64,000 nucleotides of DNA, from the NCBI RefSeq assembly GCF_035943795.1, contig NZ_DASZBY010000036.1:44110-108109 (forward strand), given 5' to 3'. Below, one piece after another: positions 50,201 to 58,471 of the stretch. The position numbers and the translations under genes are program-made. This stretch comes from Aliidongia sp035943795 (GTDB lineage Bacteria > Pseudomonadota > Alphaproteobacteria > ATCC43930 > CGMCC-115725). Within the stretch, counting starts at the first letter, position 1. The number at the start of each line of letters is the position of its first letter. Under the pieces are notes generated by a model. That model was not told the origin of the DNA and ran no database searches. It saw only the letters and a list, made by a program, of their open reading frames with translations.

Positions 50201-52109
50201 AAAGGTGGCGGGGTTCATCCGGGACGTGAACAAGCCGAGCCTGGGCGACAAGCTGCTGGAGGTCTTCACCAACTGGCTGATCTCCGGCCCGATCACCCAC
50301 ATGACCTATTCCGAGGGCAATTCCCTCCTGGCATTCTACAAGGCGACGTTCGAGACCGGCACGGCGGCGGCGATCGGTTCGGTTCGGGAATTGCTTGGCA
50401 AGGGCGATGCGGACCGGGTCTATTGGGGCGAGGTGCCGGCGCAGGTGTTCGGCCGGTTTCGCGGTCAGCGGGATGGTTGGCGAGCGGCCTATGACGCGCT
50501 CAAGACCGGGACCACGATCGCGCTGCCCGGCGAGAACATGGCCGGCGCCATCGCGGAGATTGCATCCCGCACCGCGCGCGAAGAGGGCCTGACCAACGAG
50601 GCCAGAACCCAGCGCATCGCCGAACTGACGGCGAACCCCACCCTGGAAATGTCCGAAGAGGCGCAGAAGATGGTCGGTGACGCCATCTCCGCTGTGGGGG
50701 CAAACCCGTTCGTGCAGCGCAAGGCCATCGGCGGCCCCATCGGCTCGATCGTGCGGGCGCCGGGCGAGCGCATGGTGGCGCCGCTCCACAGCCTGTTCCG
50801 GTCGCTGGCCTATTCCCAGGAGATCGCGCGCCTCGCCTACCGCACGGCAGCCAAGGAAGGGCTGGAGGGCCATGGCCTGGCGATGCGCATTGCCGAACTC
50901 ACGACCCATCCGCCGCTCGACATGATGCAGGCAGCACGGGACGAGGCGACCCAGAGCACGCTCATGGGGAAGGGTGGAGATCTCACCCAGCACGTCACCC
51001 GGCTGATGAACTGGAACCCGAACATTCCGGGCCTGGGCAATACCCGGCTGCTGCGCTTTATCGATCCGTTCGTCACCGTGGCGTCGAACGTGATGGACCA
51101 GGGCGTCGTTCAGCGGGGATTGCCTGGGCTGCTGTCCGGCGACATCCGGGCCAGCCTCGCGGGCATCAACGGTCCGATCGCCCGGGACACCACGGCGGCG
51201 CGCATCGTTGCCGGAACGTCGCTGTCGGTCGTAGCCGGGGGGCTGGCGGCGGAAGGGCTGATCACGCCGTCGGCACCGACCGATCCGAAAGAGGCGGCGA
51301 TGTCGCGCATCGTCAACGGCGCGCCGCATAGCCTGCGGATAGGGAATATTTCGCTCGACTTGAGCCGGCTCGGGCCGCTCGGCATGCAGGTCGGCATCGC
51401 GGCGGATCTCTATCATTTCGTCCACGCGATCGGCCGGGAAGATGCCGGCAAAGTCGCGAGCCTGCTGGCCCATTCGTTCGCTCAAAATTTCCTGGACGAG
51501 AGCTTCATGAAGGGGCCGGCCGATCTGCTGAAAGCGGTCGAGGATTCCGATCGGTTCGGCGCTGCCTATGTCCGGAATTTCGTGGCGACCGCAGCGGTGC
51601 CATTCTCGGTCGGAATGGCGCAGATCGCCGGCCAGGTCGATCCCTACGCCCGCGAGGCCCGCACGACGCTCGACGCGATGATTGCGAAGATCCCGTTTGC
51701 CTCAGAAACTCTTCACCCCCGCTACGACATCTGGGGGCAACCCGTATTGAACCGCGAGTATGTCGGCGTCTATTCCCAGCGCGTCTCGAGCGACCCGGTC
51801 AATCAGGCGCTCACCAAGCTGAACATCTTCCCCTCGCGACCGGAACGGAAGATCCGCGGCGTGCAGTTGACCGAACAGCAATACGACGATTTCTCGCGCA
51901 TCAGCGGGCGCATGTCAAAGGCGCAATTGGACCAGTTCATCCGTCAGCCGGGATTCCAATCTATTCCGGAGACGGCCCAGGCTGAGACGATCCATTCGAT
52001 GCTGAACCGCTCCCGTGAGGCGGCGGCGGATTGGGTGATGATCCACAATCCGCAGATCATGCAAGACGCCATCAAGGCCAAGACCGCCCCTCTGCGCACG
52101 GCGCAATAG
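47208..52109 (+). CDS. Giant internal virion protein with HExxH domain
   Basis: 1633 residues, coupled to the previous gene by a shared base. N-terminal third: TWDQAIS and TWDKAFSD repeats, an Ala-rich region, a coiled coil (DDLQRQLEGFQKAGNESKAK). About residues 475-660 form a possible metallopeptidase: His561-Glu562-x2-His565 in FLHETGHHW, then GFERYLMEG. Next is a low-complexity linker (about 715-810), and then a long helical part similar in style to gp16-type ejection proteins. Such polyvalent proteins travel with the DNA into the cell. Protease activity is inferred from the motif only. Confidence 0.75.
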   Translation: MPDGLPTWDQAISAAPQAAPPPTLPTWDKAFSDATAPNPFMTALSAGAEIANNGLAAEAGAGATVPPSSAATDQFLATTAVGRVLDAFGQGAKQGWGAEPLGMSPDTEAFMKKAGLFNDFQDGHTGIMKSFNEAILRPAATTLDAGMRAGSAVFGAYSGAVAQAGAEVGAPRLGRDLAALPEFMMGHPEGISPVPHAIDLPAARSLGVIGEGEGGYFDTSVPTPRTLDDRAAAAKTQAQALQEQAPENAGAGEATPPATPPDIHAIARQIAPDTFSEYDALAQQQADMRNVVSGRVADSQAEVADQFKAKLDPAQQTVDDLQRQLEGFQKAGNESKAKLVTNRLAKAQDALDSVQSDMADAQDAAARAARTDLAADMQKIDFRMRDLAPDVSDAYRRAQGYIEDGQEPPVSASAEPTAAAPIEPQASPEPVAAQPQETAQPAAAPADAVAQQADAASAPAAAPEPSPSIVADVTRQLDQAGRPSDESYAAAQLVAAHYEARASRFGGDLGTPEEMYQRDGAKVVGGDTGGRNGAAQGKAFIKNGKTTITLFEKADASTFLHETGHHWLEELMSDAKNEKAPDDLKADAQTVRSWLGAEDGADIKRGQHEKFARGFERYLMEGVAPSKELAGVFAKFKDWLTKIYQTVSRLKAPINDDIRDVFNRLISANPEKTVIAPEREISKNFADIHEAEAASTPPEKAAAVADGIDSEVLHIAAEKKPDIHGELSGTGPGSPGGEPPADSGASGGADAAEPVPAGSGGAAEPGAVPTGGDGAQGEGADVRTAAGSASRTAAGSDRGEQPTGPHAILPEPESQYVDKAGNIRLDNLGTSEDVNAAMREEAELHNDFYAARRGVVSDRDVMDLADAMGVQAREINLQKLRDMSVNDGIPLAARVRVGRLMLVDAATAVSDLMRNGDPGNPADIEAYVTSRNRLIMIQETVSGITAEIGRGLRAFQSLGAGAVQEAKAIGDYLKENTGKTLFQIQNEMKLGKKLDTPAKVAGFIRDVNKPSLGDKLLEVFTNWLISGPITHMTYSEGNSLLAFYKATFETGTAAAIGSVRELLGKGDADRVYWGEVPAQVFGRFRGQRDGWRAAYDALKTGTTIALPGENMAGAIAEIASRTAREEGLTNEARTQRIAELTANPTLEMSEEAQKMVGDAISAVGANPFVQRKAIGGPIGSIVRAPGERMVAPLHSLFRSLAYSQEIARLAYRTAAKEGLEGHGLAMRIAELTTHPPLDMMQAARDEATQSTLMGKGGDLTQHVTRLMNWNPNIPGLGNTRLLRFIDPFVTVASNVMDQGVVQRGLPGLLSGDIRASLAGINGPIARDTTAARIVAGTSLSVVAGGLAAEGLITPSAPTDPKEAAMSRIVNGAPHSLRIGNISLDLSRLGPLGMQVGIAADLYHFVHAIGREDAGKVASLLAHSFAQNFLDESFMKGPADLLKAVEDSDRFGAAYVRNFVATAAVPFSVGMAQIAGQVDPYAREARTTLDAMIAKIPFASETLHPRYDIWGQPVLNREYVGVYSQRVSSDPVNQALTKLNIFPSRPERKIRGVQLTEQQYDDFSRISGRMSKAQLDQFIRQPGFQSIPETAQAETIHSMLNRSREAAADWVMIHNPQIMQDAIKAKTAPLRTAQ

Positions 52110-52144
52110 TTTCCACCAGTACAGTATCCAGGAAGAGCAGAACC

Positions 52145-52360
52145 ATGATCGATGAAGCGATCCGGGCCGACGCCGCACGCCGTAGCGTGACCGACATCCT
52201 CTTGGGCTCGGTCGCGGGCGTCACATCGCCATGGTGGGCCAATTTCCACGACTTCGCGACATCCCTCCTGCTCTACGGATCGCTGTTCCTGCTGTTCGTC
52301 CGGGTCTACGGCCTGGCCAAAGACTGGTGGCTCGGCAAGAAGCTCGATCTCGGCGACTGA
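52145..52360 (+). CDS. Small membrane protein, holin candidate
   Basis: 71 residues with an AGGAAGAG site. A charged N-terminus, LLGSVAGVTSPWWANFHDFA, one hydrophobic helix (SLLLYGSLFLLFVRVYG) and a charged tail. Its place directly after the ejection genes and before small membrane and lipoprotein genes suggests lysis control; a holin or pinholin function is inferred. Confidence 0.5.
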   Translation: MIDEAIRADAARRSVTDILLGSVAGVTSPWWANFHDFATSLLLYGSLFLLFVRVYGLAKDWWLGKKLDLGD

Positions 52361-52453
52361 ATGACATGCCCTGCCCTTCTTGCCGGCGCGGTGCTGACGC
52401 TCGCCCTCGCTCGGGCATTTCTCATCGCATTCGTCAAGGAATCGACGCGCTAG
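52361..52453 (+). CDS. 30-residue membrane peptide
   Basis: MTCPALLAGAVLTLALARAF continues as LIAFVKESTR: one hydrophobic helix with a basic end. It starts immediately after the previous stop (TGAATG). Too short to assign; perhaps a lysis accessory. Confidence 0.4.
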   Translation: MTCPALLAGAVLTLALARAFLIAFVKESTR

Positions 52454-52496
52454 GGCGGAGCGCGAACGACCCCGCCTACCTCAGAGGGACCTCATC

Positions 52497-52865
52497 ATGC
52501 TGATCAATATTCCCACGCCAAGTCTTCCGGCGGGTGGGTGGAAGACCTATGCCCTGGCCGCGGCAACCGTCGTCTATGCCGCCACCGGCTATTACCTGGG
52601 CTTCCTGACCCAGGACCAGGCCATCAGCACCGTCATCGGCGGCACGGGCCTGGCCACGCTGCGCAGCGCCATCAACACCGCGACGGCGATCCTCAAGGAT
52701 CACATCAGCGCGACCGCGTCCCAGACCCAGGTCGTGGCGGCGGTGGCGGCTCAAACCCAGCCCCCGGTCATCGTCTCGCCGCCGGCCGCGCCCGTGTCTC
52801 CGCCGGCCCCCCTCGCAGCTCCCATTCCCTCGCCGAGTGTCGGCGCCAGCCTTGGAGGAAATTGA
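52497..52865 (+). CDS. Membrane protein with Pro-rich C-terminus
   Basis: 122 residues with two hydrophobic helices (YALAAATVVYAATGYYLGFL; then STVIGGTGLATLRSA, weaker), followed by a helix and an extended Pro/Ala/Val tail. Strong GAGGG-type ribosome site. A holin or inner-membrane spanin-like part is possible by position and topology. Confidence 0.5.
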   Translation: MLINIPTPSLPAGGWKTYALAAATVVYAATGYYLGFLTQDQAISTVIGGTGLATLRSAINTATAILKDHISATASQTQVVAAVAAQTQPPVIVSPPAAPVSPPAPLAAPIPSPSVGASLGGN

Positions 52866-52867
52866 CC

Positions 52868-53305
52868 ATGCGTAAGCTCTCGTTCCTGTGTGCCTTCGTC
52901 GGCGGCGCCGGGCTCGCCGCCTGTTCCGCCACGCAGGTCGCGGACATCCAGACGGCGCTTGCTTCTCCCGCCGGGCAGGCCCTGGTCATCGGCCTGGAGA
53001 ATTTCGATCCCAGCGTCTCGGCCGTCGTCGCGAAGCTGAATGCCGGCATCGCGGCCACGGCCAGCGACAAGGCGATGCTCTGCGGCGCCATGAGCTGGGC
53101 GAACGGCCTGTTCGTTCTGTCGGCTCCGATCGCCGGCATCAGTGCCGCCGACCAGACGACCGAGACCGCGGCCATGGCGGGAGTCAACTCGGTCTGCAAC
53201 ACGTCGACCACCGATGTCGCGAGCGCCGTGAACTCGGTCCTGACGGCCTACACGACCACGACGAACGCGCTCAAGGGCGCCGGCGTCACCGCTCCCGCCA
53301 CCTGA
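52868..53305 (+). CDS. Lipoprotein of the lysis region
   Basis: 145 residues. MRKLSFLCAFVGGAGLAACS has a lipobox (GLAAC) after a short signal, so Cys19 would be lipidated. The mature part is helical, Ala/Thr/Val-rich. It is larger than usual outer-membrane spanins. Stop and next start share a base (TGATG). Confidence 0.6.
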   Translation: MRKLSFLCAFVGGAGLAACSATQVADIQTALASPAGQALVIGLENFDPSVSAVVAKLNAGIAATASDKAMLCGAMSWANGLFVLSAPIAGISAADQTTETAAMAGVNSVCNTSTTDVASAVNSVLTAYTTTTNALKGAGVTAPAT

Positions 53306-53481
53306 TGCGGTGCGCGGCGCTGCTTCTCCTGCTCGCTCTTGGAGGCTGCACCGCGCCCGTCTGGGTCGGTGCGGCCCTGGGGTTCGGAGCCTCCGCTCTC
53401 AAGCTCGATGACGATCTGCTGCTGGCCTACCTGCGGGCCAAAGGCTCCCTACCGCCGGCATCTGCCGCGCCACAACCCTAA
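53305..53481 (+). CDS. Small lipoprotein, outer spanin candidate
   Basis: 58 residues. MRCAALLLLLALGGCTAPVW has a lipobox LGGC; a short proline-rich tail follows. Size and lipidation fit an o-spanin-like protein next to a holin-like cluster. A matching inner-membrane spanin is not obvious. Confidence 0.55.
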   Translation: MRCAALLLLLALGGCTAPVWVGAALGFGASALKLDDDLLLAYLRAKGSLPPASAAPQP

Positions 53482-53492
53482 GGAATTTCACG

Positions 53493-53918
53493 ATGGCCGC
53501 GTTTCAGAAATTCAATGCGTTCGCCGCGGCCATGCCGAACGGCAACGTCAACCTCGGCGCCGACACGCTCAAGCTGATGCTGACCAACACGGCGCCGGTC
53601 GCGGCGAACGTCCAGTATTCGGACATCAGCGCCACCGAGTTGGCCAATGGCAACGGCTACACCACCGGCGGCGCCGCGGTCACGATCGCGGGCTCGACCC
53701 AGACCGCCGGCACCTACAAGCTCGCCTGCACCACGCCGGTCGTCACCACCGCAACGGGCGCCTTGGGTCCGTTCCGCTATGCCGTGCTGTACGACACCAC
53801 GCCCACGACCAAATCGCTTATCGGCTTCTGGGACTATGGCTCGGCGCTGACGCTCGCGAGCGGCGATACCTTTACGGTCACGTTCGACGCCGCCAACGGC
53901 ATCTTCCAGCTGGCCTAG
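53493..53918 (+). CDS. Virion structural protein, beta-rich
   Basis: 141 residues. FNAFAAAMPNGNVNLGADTL, then LKLMLTNTAPVAANVQYSDI and GPFRYAVLYDTTPTTKSLIG are typical of a common small phage structural protein (tail- or decoration-type). It has its own ribosome site (AAGGAATTT). It precedes the cupin and fibre genes. Confidence 0.6.
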   Translation: MAAFQKFNAFAAAMPNGNVNLGADTLKLMLTNTAPVAANVQYSDISATELANGNGYTTGGAAVTIAGSTQTAGTYKLACTTPVVTTATGALGPFRYAVLYDTTPTTKSLIGFWDYGSALTLASGDTFTVTFDAANGIFQLA

Positions 53919-53921
53919 GCG

Positions 53922-54302
53922 ATGGAGCATATCGTCGGCAGCCTGCGGATCCGGGACCAGGATACGTGCCGGATCGACCCCGACGGCTCCATGCAGGTGG
54001 CGCTGCACCCGGTCGGCTGGGAACTCAAGAGTCACAGGCATAATTTCAGCCACGTGACGATCGTCGTCCATGGCGCCTATCGCGTCGGGCTCTATGAGGA
54101 CGCGGCGCACGCCAAGCCGATCTGGGAACGCGAGATCGAAGCCCCCGCATGGTTCGACGTGCCGGCCGATGCCTTCCACTCGGCTGTCTGCATCAAGCCC
54201 GGCGCCATCCTCTGCGTCTTTGCCAGCCGTGAAGAAGAGTCGCCGCACCGCGTCTCGATGATCCCGACGGGCTTCTGGCAAGCCAGCGGACTCGCTCCAT
54301 GA
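53922..54302 (+). CDS. Second cupin-like protein
   Basis: 126 residues. HRHNFSHVTIVVHGAYRVGL and WFDVPADAFHSAVCIKPGAI followed by LCVFASREEE give the two cupin motifs with conserved His residues. It resembles the product at 44042 in fold and length. It sits immediately before the fibre genes and overlaps the next start by 4 nt. Confidence 0.6.
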   Translation: MEHIVGSLRIRDQDTCRIDPDGSMQVALHPVGWELKSHRHNFSHVTIVVHGAYRVGLYEDAAHAKPIWEREIEAPAWFDVPADAFHSAVCIKPGAILCVFASREEESPHRVSMIPTGFWQASGLAP

Positions 54303-55684
54303 GCATTCAGCCGACCGTCGTCTGGCGGGTTCGCAAGCTGGGCTCAAACCTGAACGGCGGCGGCTATGACCCGTCGATTTCCGGGGCCGGCACCGACTAT
54401 TCCCAGCAGGATGCAGCCCAACTCACGCTGACAGATATCGCGTGCTCGAACACGACGACGGTAACGAGCGCCACGGGCGGCTTTACCTCGGCGATGATCG
54501 GCAATGCCATGTGGCTCGCCGGCGGCGGTGCTACCGCTGGTGCGTATTTCATCACCGCAGTCGCCAGCAGCAACAGCATCACGATCGACCGCGCGCCGGG
54601 CACGATCGCATCCGGCGGCGGCAAGGTCGGTGGTGGGTGGGCTGATCCGTGGGTCAACCCTCTGGCAGTCGCCGTTGCAGGAAATCAGATCGGAGTGCGG
54701 GGCTCGGGCTCGCGCTTTCCGACGACAGACGATTACGCCAAGACGGGCTTTCAGCAGGGGCCCTACGGCAACACGACCAACGGCAATGTCCGGTACTTCG
54801 GGGAGAACGGCCGGCCGCGCATGGCGAGCGACGGCCTCCAGTTCTACACCGCCTCGTTCATCAGCTTTACGAGCATCTATTTCTCGTCAAACGGCACGAA
54901 CTATGCCAGCCCCTACGGTATGTTGAGCATCGCCTCCGCTGCACCGCTCGGCACCTGCTACCTTAATGACTGCACGATCGACCAGAACGGCTATGACATC
55001 ATCGGCTGTTCGGGCTCATGGCAGCAGTTGGGATGCGAGGTGACATCGACAGTTGCCCCGCGCGGAGGCAGCACGCTCTACGGCATCGATACGGGGCCGT
55101 TCGGAGCGCAGATCCAGTGGTGCAACATCCACGACACGGTGGGTCATGGCGTCCGGATGCTCAACCGCCTGGGCAACCACGTCTCAGACTCGATCATCGC
55201 TAAATGTCGCGGAGATGGGCTCACGTTGGACAGTTCGGTGCAGAATACCGATACGGGCTCTTGCGCGATCCAGAACGTGACGATCGATGCAAACACCGGG
55301 AACGGCATATTGATCGATGGACCGAACGCCTTGCAGGAAGTTGCTGTCTTCAACTGCCACATCACCAATCATACAGGGTCGGGCAAGTACGGTCTGACGT
55401 GTTCGTTCGGCACCCTCACGTCGAATGATGCGCTCAAAGGCTATGTCGATAGAAACAACTTTTTCGGCAACACGACGGACCGGAATACGATCAGTGCTGG
55501 CCCGAACGACACGGCCTATGACCCGCAGTACGCGGCCCAGAGCACTGAGGGCTACAATGTCAGCCTCAACAGCCGGGCCAAGGGGCAGCCCATCCTGGCC
55601 TTTCCGCAGGCGCTTGCGGGGATGACAGCTTCTGAGAGCTATGTCGATGAGGGCGGCGTGCAGCGCCAGGAAGGCGCGGCATGA
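54299..55684 (+). CDS. Beta-helix tail fibre/spike, paralogue 1
   Basis: 461 residues. The start VVWRVRKLGSNLNGGGYDPS leads to a right-handed beta-helix-like body with IRDIYF-type turns and a terminal block ALAGMTASESYVDEGGVQRQ. The whole length is paralogous to the first 450 residues of the next gene. Probably a receptor-binding or glycan-active fibre. ATGA overlaps at both ends. Confidence 0.7.
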   Translation: MSIQPTVVWRVRKLGSNLNGGGYDPSISGAGTDYSQQDAAQLTLTDIACSNTTTVTSATGGFTSAMIGNAMWLAGGGATAGAYFITAVASSNSITIDRAPGTIASGGGKVGGGWADPWVNPLAVAVAGNQIGVRGSGSRFPTTDDYAKTGFQQGPYGNTTNGNVRYFGENGRPRMASDGLQFYTASFISFTSIYFSSNGTNYASPYGMLSIASAAPLGTCYLNDCTIDQNGYDIIGCSGSWQQLGCEVTSTVAPRGGSTLYGIDTGPFGAQIQWCNIHDTVGHGVRMLNRLGNHVSDSIIAKCRGDGLTLDSSVQNTDTGSCAIQNVTIDANTGNGILIDGPNALQEVAVFNCHITNHTGSGKYGLTCSFGTLTSNDALKGYVDRNNFFGNTTDRNTISAGPNDTAYDPQYAAQSTEGYNVSLNSRAKGQPILAFPQALAGMTASESYVDEGGVQRQEGAA

Positions 55685-58068
55685 CGATCGGCGCAACCTC
55701 AGTCTGGCGCGTCCGGACGGGCGGCAACAATCTAAACGGCGGTGGCTACGATGCTGCCATCTCAGGCGCTGCCACGGACTACAGCCAGCAGGACACGGCG
55801 CAGTGGACCTCCAGCAGCGTCACCAGCAGCGGCACGACCTGCACGGACAACACCAGCGCCGGCACGCTCACGAGCGCCATGGTCGGCAATGCCGTTCAGC
55901 TTAGCGGCGCCATTTATTTCGTCACGAGCGTCCCCACCGCGAACACCTTTGTTGTCGATCGGGCGCCGGCCGTCACGGCGGTTGCTGCGAAGCTAGGCGG
56001 TGGATGGGCCGATCCGTTCGCGAACCTCACGACAGCCATTGTGCAGCCTGGAAACACGGTCTGGATTCGCGGTTCCGGCTCGCAATACCCCACATCCGAT
56101 GACTATGCGCGCGGTGTCGGCATCATCACGATGGTCAACGGCAGCTTCGCTGTGGGCAATATTCGTCTGCGCGGCGAGAACGGCCGGCCTCGGATTTCGT
56201 CCAGCTCGGTGCTCTACCAAAGCTGCTCGCTCAATACCTTCCAGGATATTTATTTCAAGGCAACTGGCATCGGAAGTGGGCTTGCTGCCACGGGCATGAT
56301 CAACACGAACAGCGGGACGGTCGGTTCGACCTGCTCATTCGTGAACGTCATGTTCGACCAGGGTGGTTTTGACCTGACGATGCTGTCGGCCTCGGCAACG
56401 ATGCTGTGGTGCGAAGTCACCTCGACCGTTACGCCTGGCTCGGCTGGCACTCAATATGCCGTGTTCGTCGTGCAAGAGGCCTGCTCGATCTACGCCAGCA
56501 ATATCCACGATACGGTCGGGCTCGGCGTGCGAGCGCTCGGGCGCCTGGGCACCTGGATCAAGGGCAACATCTTCTCAAATTGCCGTGGCACCGCGCTCAC
56601 GATGCCGGAGTCTGTCACGACCGACACCGGCGGCTCGACGGTCACGAACAACACGTTCGACGCCAATCAGGGCGATGCGATCCAGATCCAGGGCGTGACG
56701 GTCCTCCAGCAGACGACGATCCTCAACAACATCTTCACGAACCACGTCACGGCAGGAACCTACGGCATCAATGCCAATTTCGGCACGCTGGCGGCGAATG
56801 ACCGGATCAAGGGATATCAGAACTACAACAATTATTTCGGCAACACGAACGACGTTCACAACGTCAGCAAGGGTGCGAATGATCTAGCGCTCGATCCGCA
56901 GTACCAGGCGCAAGCGACCGAAGGCTACAATATCGGGACGAACCTGAAGGCCAAGGGCTTCCCGCAGGCAGCGTACGTCAATAGCTCCAGCGGCATGACC
57001 GCGACCCAGGCCTATATCGATGTGGGCGCCGTACAGCGGAAGGAAGGAACCGCGTATGCCCTGGCGGCGGCACAAGGCTCCTACTCCCTCACGGGCAAAG
57101 CTGCAGCACTCAGCGCCGGGCACAATCTCGCGGCGGCCATGGGCTCCTACAGCCTCACCGGCAAGACTGTCGCATTCAAGGTCGCGCGCACCCTAGCCGC
57201 CGCGCGCGGGACATACTCGCTCACGGGCAATGCCGCGACGCTGGCCTACACGCCCCACGGCGGCGGCACCGCCTATGCCCTCCCTGCCGCGGCTGGCGCC
57301 TACAGCTTCACCGGACGAGCGGCAGCGCTCACGTCCGCGCGACACCTGTCCCTCGCCATGGGATCGTACAGCCTGACCGGCAACGATGCGCTGCTTACTA
57401 GCGGCGCGCCTGTCGCCTATGCCCTGGCGGCGGCCATGGGCTCCTACGTCTTCACCGGCCGCCCTGCGACGGTCGCCTACCAGAACAACCCCAGGCCCGC
57501 GCCCGTCACCGCAACCGATATCGTCAATCAGGCAATCCAACTCATCGGCGGCGATCAGCCACTCGTCACCGGGGTTGCCCCGTTCTTCGACAGTTCCGCC
57601 TCGGGCAAATCGGCGGCTCTCCTTTATTGGCCGGCGGTTCAAACCGTCAGTCGCATGTTCGGGTTCGATTTCGACCGGACGACGATCACGCTGGTTCCGA
57701 CCGGCAACACCCCGCCACCACCCTGGACCGTGGAATATTTCTACCCGCCGATGGGCATCGAGATCCGTCAGGTGATGCCAGTCACGCCGCCGGACCTGAA
57801 CGACCCATTGCCGAACGACTGGTCGGTCGCCAACAACACCGTTGCCCAAGTGCCGACGAAGGTCGTTCAGACCAATTTCTCACCCGCCCAGGCCGTCTAT
57901 ACGAACCAGCCGCCCGAAGACCTGTGGGACGCATTGTTCCGGGAGGCCGTCGTGCGCCTGCTGGCCAGCGAATTCGCCATGTCGATCGCCGGCAAGCCCG
58001 ACCTCTCCCAGATGCTGTTCGAGCAATTCAATGAATTCCTCAAGGCGGCGATCTCTCGACAAGACTGA
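55681..58068 (+). CDS. Beta-helix fibre with repeats and a fused tail-adaptor domain
   Basis: 795 residues. Residues 1-455 are a beta-helix body paralogous to the upstream gene (VWRVRTGGNNLNGGGYDAAI). About residues 459-600 hold six copies of a 20-30-residue unit with the core GSYSLTG. From about residue 608 to the end the sequence matches adaptor copy 1 (37229): VTATDIVNQAIQLIGGDQPL; EYFYPPMGIEIRQVM; LFREAVVRLLASEFAMSIAG; then ISRQD at the end. This is a fusion of a fibre with a head-tail adaptor copy, which could anchor it in the tail. Confidence 0.75.
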   Translation: MTIGATSVWRVRTGGNNLNGGGYDAAISGAATDYSQQDTAQWTSSSVTSSGTTCTDNTSAGTLTSAMVGNAVQLSGAIYFVTSVPTANTFVVDRAPAVTAVAAKLGGGWADPFANLTTAIVQPGNTVWIRGSGSQYPTSDDYARGVGIITMVNGSFAVGNIRLRGENGRPRISSSSVLYQSCSLNTFQDIYFKATGIGSGLAATGMINTNSGTVGSTCSFVNVMFDQGGFDLTMLSASATMLWCEVTSTVTPGSAGTQYAVFVVQEACSIYASNIHDTVGLGVRALGRLGTWIKGNIFSNCRGTALTMPESVTTDTGGSTVTNNTFDANQGDAIQIQGVTVLQQTTILNNIFTNHVTAGTYGINANFGTLAANDRIKGYQNYNNYFGNTNDVHNVSKGANDLALDPQYQAQATEGYNIGTNLKAKGFPQAAYVNSSSGMTATQAYIDVGAVQRKEGTAYALAAAQGSYSLTGKAAALSAGHNLAAAMGSYSLTGKTVAFKVARTLAAARGTYSLTGNAATLAYTPHGGGTAYALPAAAGAYSFTGRAAALTSARHLSLAMGSYSLTGNDALLTSGAPVAYALAAAMGSYVFTGRPATVAYQNNPRPAPVTATDIVNQAIQLIGGDQPLVTGVAPFFDSSASGKSAALLYWPAVQTVSRMFGFDFDRTTITLVPTGNTPPPPWTVEYFYPPMGIEIRQVMPVTPPDLNDPLPNDWSVANNTVAQVPTKVVQTNFSPAQAVYTNQPPEDLWDALFREAVVRLLASEFAMSIAGKPDLSQMLFEQFNEFLKAAISRQD
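57055..57480 (+). repeat. Protein-coding repeats with core GSYSLTG
   Basis: Six diverged units with the pattern Leu-Ala-Ala-Ala-x-Gly-Ser-Tyr-Ser-Leu-Thr-Gly link the beta-helix and the adaptor domain. DNA units near GGCTCCTACAGCCTCAC are similar but not identical, so they are older than the AAWD repeat. Confidence 0.8.
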
Positions 58069-58071
58069 TTC

Positions 58072-58398
58072 ATGGCCCACCCTGCGCTCATAGCCGCATG
58101 GGCGATCGAGGATTGCCGGACGATCGGCATAGGCCACACCAGCCATCCATGCCGCCGATGCAAGGGGCGCGGCTTCCTCTGGATCAAGTATTTCCCGTGC
58201 CATAAGTGTGCGGGCTCGGGCTTCACCCTCGTTGACATGAAGCACTCGGCCGAGCGGATTGAGCTGGCGATCGGCATCCTACTCCAGCGCATCCAGGATC
58301 AGGCTCGCTTGGTCGGGCTGGGCTCGTGGGAGGGTAGGGAACCTAGCGTGCATGAGCAGATCAGAGATGGGACTCGGCAACGGGGCGAAGGGTCATAG
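58072..58398 (+). CDS. DnaJ-type zinc-finger protein, last late gene
   Basis: 108 residues. CRRCKGRGF and CHKCAGSGF, about 16 residues apart, form a zinc site of the DnaJ CxxCxGxG type. A helix follows (RIELAIGILLQRIQDQARLV). It starts 3 nt after the fibre stop, so it is expressed late, unlike its small relatives in the early regions. Confidence 0.6.
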   Translation: MAHPALIAAWAIEDCRTIGIGHTSHPCRRCKGRGFLWIKYFPCHKCAGSGFTLVDMKHSAERIELAIGILLQRIQDQARLVGLGSWEGREPSVHEQIRDGTRQRGEGS

Positions 58399-58471
58399 GC
58401 CGACTGATTAGGGCTCACAGGATACCGGCTGCGCCCAGCAGGGCGCACGAGATTGAGGCCATGGTATCGAC

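Noticed and set aside
44491..51485. Very long minus-strand ORFs opposite the internal virion genes
   Set aside because: These are GC-driven antisense frames opposite well-supported genes; they lack ribosome sites and recognisable domains.
53493..58398. Diversity-generating retroelement as in BPP-1
   Set aside because: The particle genes recall BPP-1, so I looked for a reverse transcriptase and template/variable repeats; no RT-like frame was seen.
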